A DNA stretch of 64,000 nucleotides from Bacteriovoracaceae bacterium (GTDB lineage Bacteria; Bdellovibrionota; Bacteriovoracia; Bacteriovoracales; Bacteriovoracaceae): NCBI GenBank assembly GCA_016784965.1, contig JADHTQ010000003.1, positions 1-64,000 of the forward strand, read 5' to 3'. Below the pieces are notes generated by a model, which was not told where the DNA came from, did no database searches, and was given only the letters and a program-made list of their open reading frames with translations. A program made the position numbers and the translations under genes. Positions 9,438 through 17,782 of the stretch are shown here, piece by piece; the stretch's first letter is position 1, and each line of letters opens with the position of its first letter.

Positions 9438-10007
9438 ATGTACCAGACGACAGACTTTAGAAAGGGACTGAATATTGAATTAGAAGGAAAGCCCTTTGTT
9501 ATCGTTCATTTTCAACACGTAAATCCAGGTAAAGGTTCCGCTTTTGTAAGAACAAAACTAAAAAATTTAGAGACGGGACAAGTTTTAGAGAGAACTTTCA
9601 AAGCAGGTGTAGACACTGCTGATGAACCAGATTTAGATGAAAAAGAGATGGAGTATATGTACGATGATCCAGATGGGTTTAACTTTATGGATCAACAATC
9701 TTATGAGACAATTCATCTCACAACTGAACAGGTCGGGGACTCAAAGGATTTTTTGCAAGAAGGGATTAGGCTTAATGTGCTTTACTACAAGAGTCGTCCA
9801 ATTTCGATTGAGCTTCCCAATTTTGTTGAACTGCGCATTTGCCAAACTGATCCCGGGCTAAAAGGAGATACTGCTTCAGGTGGTATGAAAAAGGCAGTGA
9901 TGGAAACCGGGGTTCAAATTAATGTCCCATTGTTTATTAAAAACGAAGAACTTATAAAAATTGACACACGGACGAGAGAGTATGTTGAGAGAGTCAAGGG
10001 AAAATAG
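9438..10007 (+). CDS. efp: Translation elongation factor P
   Basis: 189 residues, standard length. EF-P rescues ribosomes stalled at polyproline. Three beta-barrel domains are expected: the N-terminal KOW-like domain has the exposed loop VNPGKGSAF with Lys32, the position modified in many bacteria, and the C-terminus ends KIDTRTREYVERVKG, the family signature. No modification enzyme (EpmA, EarP, YmfI) is encoded in the window. The gene sits between aroQ and accB with 9-10 base gaps, a common bacterial arrangement. Confidence 0.97.
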   Translation: MYQTTDFRKGLNIELEGKPFVIVHFQHVNPGKGSAFVRTKLKNLETGQVLERTFKAGVDTADEPDLDEKEMEYMYDDPDGFNFMDQQSYETIHLTTEQVGDSKDFLQEGIRLNVLYYKSRPISIELPNFVELRICQTDPGLKGDTASGGMKKAVMETGVQINVPLFIKNEELIKIDTRTREYVERVKGK

Positions 10008-10016
10008 AGGTAATAC

Positions 10017-10487
10017 ATGGACTTCAAGAAATTGGCCGCATTTATAGAGCTGGCAAAAAAAAATGGTGTTTCACAACTACAGTATGAAAACTCACAAGAA
10101 AAATATTCGGTGGAATTTCTTTTAGATGATCCAGTAGCGCTTTCGTCAGCAGAAAGTGTTCTTTCTCAGTATCCAACTGAACTCAAGCGACCAACAATTG
10201 TAAGTGAGCCAGCTGAAACACAGAAAAAGAAAGAGAAAGTGGATAAAAATATTGTGGAAGTAACCTCTCCTTTTGTCGGTACATTTTACATTGCTCCATC
10301 TCCCGGGGCAAAACCTTATGTAAAAGTTGGAGATGTAATAACTCCTGGAAGTATTTTGTGCATCGTAGAGGCCATGAAAATTATGAACGAAATAGCTTCA
10401 GAAATTAATGGAGAAATTGTCGAAGTTTGTGCCAAAAATGAAACAGCTGTGGAGTTTGGACAGACTCTATTCAAACTGAGAATTTAA
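10017..10487 (+). CDS. accB: Biotin carboxyl carrier protein of acetyl-CoA carboxylase
   Basis: 156 residues, equal to the E. coli protein. The C-terminal biotinyl domain (about 80-156) carries EAMKIMNEI, with the biotinylated Lys, and the preceding TSPFVGTFYIAPSPGAKPYVKVGD hammerhead start. An N-terminal segment binds AccC, then a Pro/Glu/Lys linker. It carries CO2 from biotin carboxylase to carboxyltransferase in the first step of fatty acid synthesis. accC begins three bases after its stop, so the two are co-translated. Confidence 0.97.
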   Translation: MDFKKLAAFIELAKKNGVSQLQYENSQEKYSVEFLLDDPVALSSAESVLSQYPTELKRPTIVSEPAETQKKKEKVDKNIVEVTSPFVGTFYIAPSPGAKPYVKVGDVITPGSILCIVEAMKIMNEIASEINGEIVEVCAKNETAVEFGQTLFKLRI

Positions 10488-10490
10488 TAG

Positions 10491-11837
10491 ATGGTTAAAT
10501 TTAAAAAGATTTTAATTGCCAATCGGGGAGAAATAGCGGTCCGCATTATGCGCACGTGTAAAGAACTTGGCATAGAGACAGTAGCGGTGTATTCAACCGA
10601 AGACCAAGAGTCTATGCATGTAAAACTTGCAGATGATTCTGTTTGTGTCGGTCCTGCCCACTCTATGAAAAGCTATTTAAATAGCGAGTCTATTTTGTCT
10701 GCGGCTATCATAAAAAAAGTAGATGCAATTCATCCAGGGTTTGGGTTTTTATCTGAAAATGCTAAATTTGCTCTAAAGTGTATGGAAGAAAACATTGCAT
10801 TTATAGGACCTAGTGCTACATGCATTGAGCAGATGGGGGATAAAATACTTTCCAAACAAATAGCTGTTAAGGCGGGATTACCAGTACTTTCTGCCATTTA
10901 TCTTGTGGACAAATCAGATGATGAGATCTTGGGTGAGGTAAGAAGTCTGGGTCTGCCCGTTTTGATTAAATCTTCGGCCGGGGGTGGAGGTCGAGGGATG
11001 AAATGTATTGAAGATGAAAATGATCTCTTTACCTCCATCGAACGCTTAAAACAAGAGGCCAAAGCAGCTTTTGGAGATGATACACTTTTTATTGAAAAAT
11101 ATATTGAAAGACCAAGGCATGTGGAAGTGCAAGTAGTTGCAGACAAACATGGAAATGTAATACACATAGGTGAGAGAGATTGTACTATTCAAAGAAGGTA
11201 CCAAAAAGTGCTCGAGGAATCTCCATGCCCTGTAATAGACGATCAATTGAGAGAACAGATATGTGAGTCTGCAGTTAATTTGGCCAAATTTGTTAATTAT
11301 GATTCAGTAGGAACGGTTGAGTTTTTATTAGATCAAGCAGAGAATAAATTTTACTTTATGGAAATGAATACTAGAATTCAGGTTGAGCATCCAGTCACAG
11401 AGATGCGGGCCAATATTGATTTAATCGCCAAGCAAATAAAAATAGCACAAAATGAACTTTTAGATTGTGGCCAAGATGATATTCAACTTAGCGGCCACTC
11501 TATAGAATGTAGAATAAATGCCGAGGATCCAGATTCAGGAGCTCCCGGACCGGGTAAAATTGTCAAGTATGCACGGCCAAAAGGAGAGGGGGTTAGAGTA
11601 GATGACTTTATCTATTCAGGATATCAGGTCTCCCACTTTTATGATTCAATGTTGGCAAAACTAATTGTTCATGCACCTACTCGTGCCGAGTGCCTACAAA
11701 AACTCAACTTGTGTTTAAAAAACTTTGTGATTGAGGGAATTTCTACAAATATTGACCTACATAAACGGATAATTAACTCCCCGGATTTTGTGGGCAATAA
11801 TTACGCTACTAATTTCTTAAAAGTAAATTTGAAGTAA
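10491..11837 (+). CDS. accC: Biotin carboxylase subunit of acetyl-CoA carboxylase
   Basis: 448 residues, standard. It carboxylates the biotin of AccB using ATP and bicarbonate. The N-terminal domain starts KKILIANRGEIAVRIMRTCKELG; the ATP-grasp glycine loop is SSAGGGGRGMK; the metal-binding and catalytic segment is FYFMEMNTRIQVEHPVTEM. The start at 10491 lies three bases after the accB stop. The carboxyltransferase genes accA and accD are not in the window. Confidence 0.97.
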   Translation: MVKFKKILIANRGEIAVRIMRTCKELGIETVAVYSTEDQESMHVKLADDSVCVGPAHSMKSYLNSESILSAAIIKKVDAIHPGFGFLSENAKFALKCMEENIAFIGPSATCIEQMGDKILSKQIAVKAGLPVLSAIYLVDKSDDEILGEVRSLGLPVLIKSSAGGGGRGMKCIEDENDLFTSIERLKQEAKAAFGDDTLFIEKYIERPRHVEVQVVADKHGNVIHIGERDCTIQRRYQKVLEESPCPVIDDQLREQICESAVNLAKFVNYDSVGTVEFLLDQAENKFYFMEMNTRIQVEHPVTEMRANIDLIAKQIKIAQNELLDCGQDDIQLSGHSIECRINAEDPDSGAPGPGKIVKYARPKGEGVRVDDFIYSGYQVSHFYDSMLAKLIVHAPTRAECLQKLNLCLKNFVIEGISTNIDLHKRIINSPDFVGNNYATNFLKVNLK

Positions 11838-11877
11838 AATTATAATAGAGTGAAGATAATTTTACTGGAGTAAATAA

Positions 11878-13737
11878 GTGCGCAATTGTGAGCAAGGCCT
11901 AAAGCTATACAAACTAAATAAATATATCGATGCTTACAGATTCTTTGAACTGACAGTAAATGAAATTCAAGCAACTATGCAAGATAAAATCAATGCCTAT
12001 CAACACTTGATTGATGTAAACATTGTACTTAATAGGGCCAAAAAAAATACACAAGTGTATCTGCAGTTTGGTGACTTCTTGAGTGCTCAAAATAAGTTTT
12101 ATCAAGCAGCTAAGATGTACGAGGAATTACTACACAACGTACTAGCAGACAGTTATCCCCGCCTTTTAGAAGCAACTAAGTCTATAGATGAAATGCTTAA
12201 TAAGTTATCATTAGATGAAATGGTGGACACTATTGTTACTTGTAGAGTCAGTACAATATTATACAAATTGTGGGCGAGCACCTTGGCAGCCGGAAAAATC
12301 GCGCAATCCAATAACTATGCAAGAATTTATTTGTCATATCTTGTCCAAAGAAAATATGTCACGAAGGGAATAATATACATTGAAGAGCTAAAAAAGAGTA
12401 ATTCTGCCACTTTTGATTATAGCTTTTACTACTTGATATTTAATATTTTCGGAGGAGATGTAAAGGCCATTAATGATTATTTTTTAAATTTAGATAAGTC
12501 TGAAGGTGGCTCTGGTCTACTTGGATATATCGGGCCATCTACAAAGGCCATTAATGATTTTAAAATAATTGAGCAAGAGTTTGATCAAAACATTGAGCAC
12601 TGGAAAGATTTTAAGGCCATTTATGAATTGAAGTTAAGTCTAATATTGATGAAAATCACTGAATCACCAGACAGGATTCATGATATCAAGATCAGAAAGT
12701 TGTTTATTAACTTATTGCTAAACTATTTTATCCACTATCCTGATGACACTACCGGATTCATGTTGGCAGGAAAATATGCAGGTGCAATGAGCAAAAAAGG
12801 CATCCTGAGTACAATTAAAAGCATATATCACGACAAAAAAGAACTTTTTTTAAATAATAGAAAACTATGTTTATTCTTAGAGCATGAGTTAGAAGGCATT
12901 GATCAAATGCAGGAGGAAGAATTAGTAGTAGATGAACAAAATGAAGACTATGACCTTGCCACAGAACTTTTTAGAGAAGATGAAAGCGAATTCATACCAG
13001 ATGAAGATGGTAATGAAGAAATTAATAAATTAGCTCGTGATATCAGATTTCTTCTTAGAACAGGCAACAAACAAAAAGCACAAAGCATGCTAAAGACTCT
13101 GAAGAGGTTAGATTCAGAAAATACTATTTTTTATGAATTTAAGGATCTGGACGAAGAAGAAGATACACAAGTTGATCAACTGCAGGAAATGTTGGACTCT
13201 TTAAATGAGCAATCAGTAGATACAATTCAGCAAAATTTGCTAAACGAAATATCTAAATATGCTACCAGTTTTGATAATTCTGTTGATAAAGAAGAGTTTT
13301 GCAGGCAGCAGAATAATTTCATAAAACTGCTTCAACTGATCGAGAAGAGCTTTTTATTAGAGCATTATGGAGATTTAATAATTTGCTTTTTATTTTTAGG
13401 TATGAACCATGTTGCAAAAGAAGTGTTAAGTATTGTCAAAACAGAATCGGCAGACAGCAACGATATTAAAATTATACTTGATTTAGAATACTTTAATGTA
13501 GTTATTCTGATGGAGGAGAATTCTGACTTTGATGCTTTGATTAGCATCGATCAAGTGTTGAGCTCTTTTCCGCTGTTTGATGAAGAAAAAGTTTGTTTTA
13601 TGTATTTTAAAGCAGAGATATTAAAAAAACAGGGTAAAGTAGACCAATCTCATGAGGTTTTCAAGCAAATTGAAAAGTTAGCTCCAAATTATAGGATGAC
13701 ACGAAAAAGGATTACAGAGGTTGAAGCGGATAAATAA
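11878..13737 (+). CDS. Helical, TPR-like protein upstream of tamB
   Basis: 619 residues beginning at GTG 11878, with GGAG seven bases upstream. No signal peptide or membrane helix is visible, so it should be cytoplasmic. The sequence is almost wholly helical with several TPR-like pairs, for example YLQFGDFLSAQNKFYQAAKMYEELL near residue 62 and FKAEILKKQGKVDQSHEVFKQIEKLAP near the C-terminus. A strongly acidic patch (residues about 340-390, EEEELVVDEQNEDYD...EDESEFIPDEDG) divides two helical halves. Its end overlaps the TTG start of tamB by 17 bases, so a role linked to envelope export or simply co-expression is possible. I do not recognise a named family. Confidence 0.75.
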   Translation: MRNCEQGLKLYKLNKYIDAYRFFELTVNEIQATMQDKINAYQHLIDVNIVLNRAKKNTQVYLQFGDFLSAQNKFYQAAKMYEELLHNVLADSYPRLLEATKSIDEMLNKLSLDEMVDTIVTCRVSTILYKLWASTLAAGKIAQSNNYARIYLSYLVQRKYVTKGIIYIEELKKSNSATFDYSFYYLIFNIFGGDVKAINDYFLNLDKSEGGSGLLGYIGPSTKAINDFKIIEQEFDQNIEHWKDFKAIYELKLSLILMKITESPDRIHDIKIRKLFINLLLNYFIHYPDDTTGFMLAGKYAGAMSKKGILSTIKSIYHDKKELFLNNRKLCLFLEHELEGIDQMQEEELVVDEQNEDYDLATELFREDESEFIPDEDGNEEINKLARDIRFLLRTGNKQKAQSMLKTLKRLDSENTIFYEFKDLDEEEDTQVDQLQEMLDSLNEQSVDTIQQNLLNEISKYATSFDNSVDKEEFCRQQNNFIKLLQLIEKSFLLEHYGDLIICFLFLGMNHVAKEVLSIVKTESADSNDIKIILDLEYFNVVILMEENSDFDALISIDQVLSSFPLFDEEKVCFMYFKAEILKKQGKVDQSHEVFKQIEKLAPNYRMTRKRITEVEADK

Positions 13738-16700
13738 GTTTATAATAATATTCTTCGGGATGGTGATGTTGCTGGCACTAGGTGTTTGGAGAATCATTCA
13801 TACCGAAAAATTTGCTCAATTTACATCTCGGGAGATAACCAAAAAGCTATATGAGCGATATAACATAAGTGTACTTTTTAAAAATATTCAAGTTGAGATG
13901 TTACCTCCGGCTACGATATTAAAGGATGTGCAGGTCTCTTTTAAAAGCACAAATGACGATAGTGAATACAAGATTGATATGGGAACGGTGGGTATTTACT
14001 TCGGTATTATCGATTTATTTTCTAATGAAATAAAGATAAAGAAGATAGTCTTAGAAGACGGCCAAGCCATTGTTACCCAAAGTAAACAAAAAAAAGTGAA
14101 GCAGTCGTCACTTCAAGAAATGCTGGCAGGGATTGGCGGCAGTATCGCTTATCAATTACCTCAGAATTTAAAAGAATTGCTGTTGAAGGATGTTTCTGTT
14201 GTTTATGGCCCACATAGCGCTTGGGTGGCAAAAGCCAAGCTAACACAACTGCACGAAAAAATTAAGCTGGCGGCAACTTTGCAAAACGTACAGGCAGCCC
14301 CTATTGTTAAAAGCAATGAAACTTTAGATTCATTAGAGTTGAGCGCAGAGTATATGGAAAAACATCTGGTGATTAAAAAGTTGACCCTTAAAAAAGATCT
14401 AGAGCTAATTCAAGGCAGTGGTAGCGTTTTTGAGACAGAGAAAAAGTGGAATGTGTTGGGGAAAATTAGCTATCAAGGAAGTATTAAGGGGCTCACTGAA
14501 AACGCTTTAAGATTTACAAGCAGCAAGCTGGAGCAAGATGACTTTGAAGCACTAGGTGGATTAATTAATATTGCTGGGAAAATTGATGGTCCCTTAAACG
14601 ACTTTAAACTGAGCCTAAATATACTGGTGGAACAACTAAAATCATCTTGGGCAGTTTTAGATAATGTACAAATAGGTGTTACTGCAACAAAAGACCATTT
14701 GAAAATTGAAGACCTCAACGCCCAAAAAGGTGAAGCTGGTTTACAATTACAGTCTCCTTTTGTCTTCTATGATTTTATCAAAAAGTCGCTGTTTGAAAAT
14801 AAAGTCAGGGTAAGTCTAGATAAAATGCACTCAAATACTGTTTTATATTTTATCAATGATACCATGGATGTTTTTAAAGGGACATTAAGTGGTGATGTAG
14901 ATATTTCGTTTGCCGATAAATTGCTGAAAATTTCAATGGTGAAGGGCTTTAGCTTCATGGACTTTAGCTTGGAAATACCTGATAAAGATGACAACGATAT
15001 TGATATAATTTTACAAAATCCAGGGTTGGTATTTAACAAAGGTGAGTTTTTTGTCAGAGATGATGGCAACTTAAAAATGGACTTGGATTTTGAATTTGAA
15101 GGATCGAGGATAAAGTCAACTGCAGAAATAGGGGATGACAAATTATACTTTAAATCTCGTGCGCCAAGAATTAATATGGAAAAATTTGGACCAATTTCCG
15201 GAACACTGATGCACGGTGTCGGGGTCATTGATTTTGAAATTAAAGGGCCTTTTGAAGATGTTCGCTTTAATTTCGATGCTAAGCTAGATAATTTTTCTAT
15301 CATTGGTTTTAACCTAGGAAAGGTTGAATCGGACATAACGTACAGTCTGAGAGACAAGTTACTGAGTATAAAACATTTAACTGGTAACGTGGATAAGACA
15401 AAATTTACAGGAATTGGAAAAATCCAATTTGGGAAAAAGGAGTATCTTGATTTAGCTTTGAACTTTAAAAATGCAAGCTACAAAGATTCATTGTTTATCT
15501 ATGAGGATTTGGCTGCTGATTTATCATTCTTACCCCAAAATTTAAAGGCCTTGTATGATACCAAATATCGCGTTACAGGTAAACTTGGACTTGATGAATT
15601 GCAAGTTGTTGGCAAAATTACAGGGCATGAAGCAAGTCTGCCTCGGTTTGCAGAGAAGTTTGGTTCATTTGCACTGGACTTTCATTATAAAAATAAAATT
15701 TTAAAATTAGACAAAGTTTCCATGCATAAAGGTCGTGGCTTGGCTACAGGTAACTTTAAGTATAATTTTTATAATAAAGAAATTGCCTATGATGCCAAAC
15801 TTGGCGGTGTTTGGTTAAGTGATTTAGCGCTATATCAACTGTTGAATCTGGGGCTTGATGGGGAAATTCAAGGTGAGTTTTATGGAAACGGTAAAGGAGA
15901 TAATTTTGTTTCGGGATCATTTTTAAAAGTAGTAGATTCTCAGATAGGAGAGTTAAGTGTCAAGGATTCAGAGATTTTTGTTAATAATAACGGAAAGAGA
16001 TTCTTTGTAAGTGGTAAACTTATGGGAGATGTCGTGAAGGTTGACTCCTTTTTAAACCTTGGCTCCGCTGGTAATAAGGATAAGTCACATATTAATGCTT
16101 CGATCTTAAGTTATGATATGAAAAAGATTGCAGGTCTATTATCTGGTAGAAATATAAAAAATTATAAGTTAAGCGGAAATGTTAAAGCAAATGTAGTCTC
16201 GACCTTTTCATTAAATGGGTGGCGGGACTTTAACTTATTACTCAAACTAGAAAACTTTGTACTAAAAAAAGGAGATGTCCTGTTAGCGCTTGCTAACCAG
16301 AACACTGAAGTAATCGTCAAAGACGGTGCCGTTAAGTTGTGGGATGTTACCATAGGCAGTAGCAAAGATAATATGAGATCAGTTGGTAGTGGCAAATTTT
16401 ATGGTAAGCTTAAGATTCAAAATGGATTTAATATAAATGCCTCAGTGTTGGATCTAGTTAGTAGCAAGATAAAGCGGGCCCGTGGCAGGCTGCAAGGGCA
16501 GTTAACTATTGAAGGAGACAGGGAGGACTATGATGTTTCATTAGATGGATGGGGATCTAAGCTCATGGTTAAAATTGAGGGCCTTCCAGATAAGTTTGAA
16601 GAGATCGATTATCGCTACCGACTACAAGGGAATAAATTGTCTTTTAAAGATGTGAAAGCCAGGTATGGACAAGGCAACGTTACCGCCAGTGGCAGTGTTT

Positions 16701-17782
16701 ATTTTCAATTTCCTTTTCCGCATCTAGATATCAAGCTGAAGGTAAATCAAACAAAAGTTAATATATTTGATCAATCATCCTTGGTGTTGTCTGGTACCAG
16801 CAAAATTGAGGGAAAATCATTCCCTTATAAAATAAATAGTAACTTATCTGTGCTTCACGGTGAAATTTTTGATGAGTTTGATAATATCTCTAAAGTGAAA
16901 AAACAGAAAAAAGGATATGAACGTTATTTACCAGAAGGTACTACCAAAAAGAATCTTGATTACTTAAATTATAATTTTGACTTAAGTATTTATAGACCGG
17001 TGAGGATAAAAAATTCGTTGGTTGACGTCTTGGTGAACGGTTCATGTAAAATTTTGGGGGCGGATACTGATCCCATAATTACTGGTAATTTTGTAATTGC
17101 AGAAAGTGAAAATAAGCTGATCTTGAGGGGACAAGAGTTTAAATTAAGTGAGGGGCAGATTGGTTTTAACTACAAGGATGGGCAGGTATGGCCCGAATTT
17201 AAGTTTGTTGGGCAGGCCAATGTAAAATCATATATTATAAAGCTTGATACTTTGGGAACAATTAATGATTATGCAATAAAACTCACCTCGACACCTCCGC
17301 TATCCCGAGAGGACATCTTGTCGCTATTAACTTTAGGTGTTACTTCAGAAGTGACTGATCAATTGCATGAGCGTGATTTACAAGCAATAACTTCCCTTGG
17401 GTTAGGCAGTTTAATCGCTGAGCGCTTTAAAATCAATCAAGGTTTGAAATCATCTTTGGGACTTAAAATAAGTGTTTCGCCAGAGTTTAGTAAGGAAGAG
17501 TCAACTCTGTTACAGTCACGTTCGGCTTCCACTGAAGATGTATCAGCAAAGTTTAAAACATCTACGAAAATAAAAGTGCAAAAAAACTTAGCAAAAGACT
17601 TGGATGTGTCAGTATCGAGTACCGTTGGAGGTACTATGGAGCAAAAACAAGAAGTAAATATTAATTATAATTTTAATAATAACTTTTCTTTACAAGGAGT
17701 TTATGAAAACAAACCAGATGATGATACTGAAGGATCAAATTCTTTGGGGGTGGATTTTAAATGGAGGTGGTCATCTAAGTGA
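13721..17782 (+). CDS. tamB: TamB-like (DUF490) envelope assembly/lipid transport protein
   Basis: 1353 residues starting at TTG 13721 after CAGAGG. One N-terminal membrane anchor (IIIFFGMVMLLALGVWRII) precedes a very long beta-rich body of AsmA-like repeats that in this family forms a hydrophobic groove across the periplasm. The C-terminal DUF490 domain is clear: ILRGQEFKLSEGQIGF, then TSTPPLSREDILSLLTLGVTSE, then a TVGGTMEQKQEVNINY stretch ending in alternating aromatic strands. TamB works with TamA in outer membrane biogenesis and phospholipid movement. It overlaps the preceding gene by 17 bases and the TamA-like gene by 4 (GTGA). Confidence 0.88.
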   Translation: MKRINKFIIIFFGMVMLLALGVWRIIHTEKFAQFTSREITKKLYERYNISVLFKNIQVEMLPPATILKDVQVSFKSTNDDSEYKIDMGTVGIYFGIIDLFSNEIKIKKIVLEDGQAIVTQSKQKKVKQSSLQEMLAGIGGSIAYQLPQNLKELLLKDVSVVYGPHSAWVAKAKLTQLHEKIKLAATLQNVQAAPIVKSNETLDSLELSAEYMEKHLVIKKLTLKKDLELIQGSGSVFETEKKWNVLGKISYQGSIKGLTENALRFTSSKLEQDDFEALGGLINIAGKIDGPLNDFKLSLNILVEQLKSSWAVLDNVQIGVTATKDHLKIEDLNAQKGEAGLQLQSPFVFYDFIKKSLFENKVRVSLDKMHSNTVLYFINDTMDVFKGTLSGDVDISFADKLLKISMVKGFSFMDFSLEIPDKDDNDIDIILQNPGLVFNKGEFFVRDDGNLKMDLDFEFEGSRIKSTAEIGDDKLYFKSRAPRINMEKFGPISGTLMHGVGVIDFEIKGPFEDVRFNFDAKLDNFSIIGFNLGKVESDITYSLRDKLLSIKHLTGNVDKTKFTGIGKIQFGKKEYLDLALNFKNASYKDSLFIYEDLAADLSFLPQNLKALYDTKYRVTGKLGLDELQVVGKITGHEASLPRFAEKFGSFALDFHYKNKILKLDKVSMHKGRGLATGNFKYNFYNKEIAYDAKLGGVWLSDLALYQLLNLGLDGEIQGEFYGNGKGDNFVSGSFLKVVDSQIGELSVKDSEIFVNNNGKRFFVSGKLMGDVVKVDSFLNLGSAGNKDKSHINASILSYDMKKIAGLLSGRNIKNYKLSGNVKANVVSTFSLNGWRDFNLLLKLENFVLKKGDVLLALANQNTEVIVKDGAVKLWDVTIGSSKDNMRSVGSGKFYGKLKIQNGFNINASVLDLVSSKIKRARGRLQGQLTIEGDREDYDVSLDGWGSKLMVKIEGLPDKFEEIDYRYRLQGNKLSFKDVKARYGQGNVTASGSVYFQFPFPHLDIKLKVNQTKVNIFDQSSLVLSGTSKIEGKSFPYKINSNLSVLHGEIFDEFDNISKVKKQKKGYERYLPEGTTKKNLDYLNYNFDLSIYRPVRIKNSLVDVLVNGSCKILGADTDPIITGNFVIAESENKLILRGQEFKLSEGQIGFNYKDGQVWPEFKFVGQANVKSYIIKLDTLGTINDYAIKLTSTPPLSREDILSLLTLGVTSEVTDQLHERDLQAITSLGLGSLIAERFKINQGLKSSLGLKISVSPEFSKEESTLLQSRSASTEDVSAKFKTSTKIKVQKNLAKDLDVSVSSTVGGTMEQKQEVNINYNFNNNFSLQGVYENKPDDDTEGSNSLGVDFKWRWSSK

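Noticed and set aside
14767-15357. Long open frame on the - strand inside tamB (196 codons)
   Set aside because: It lies wholly within the clear tamB coding sequence, has Ser/Leu-rich composition typical of antisense frames, and no ribosome site or signal.
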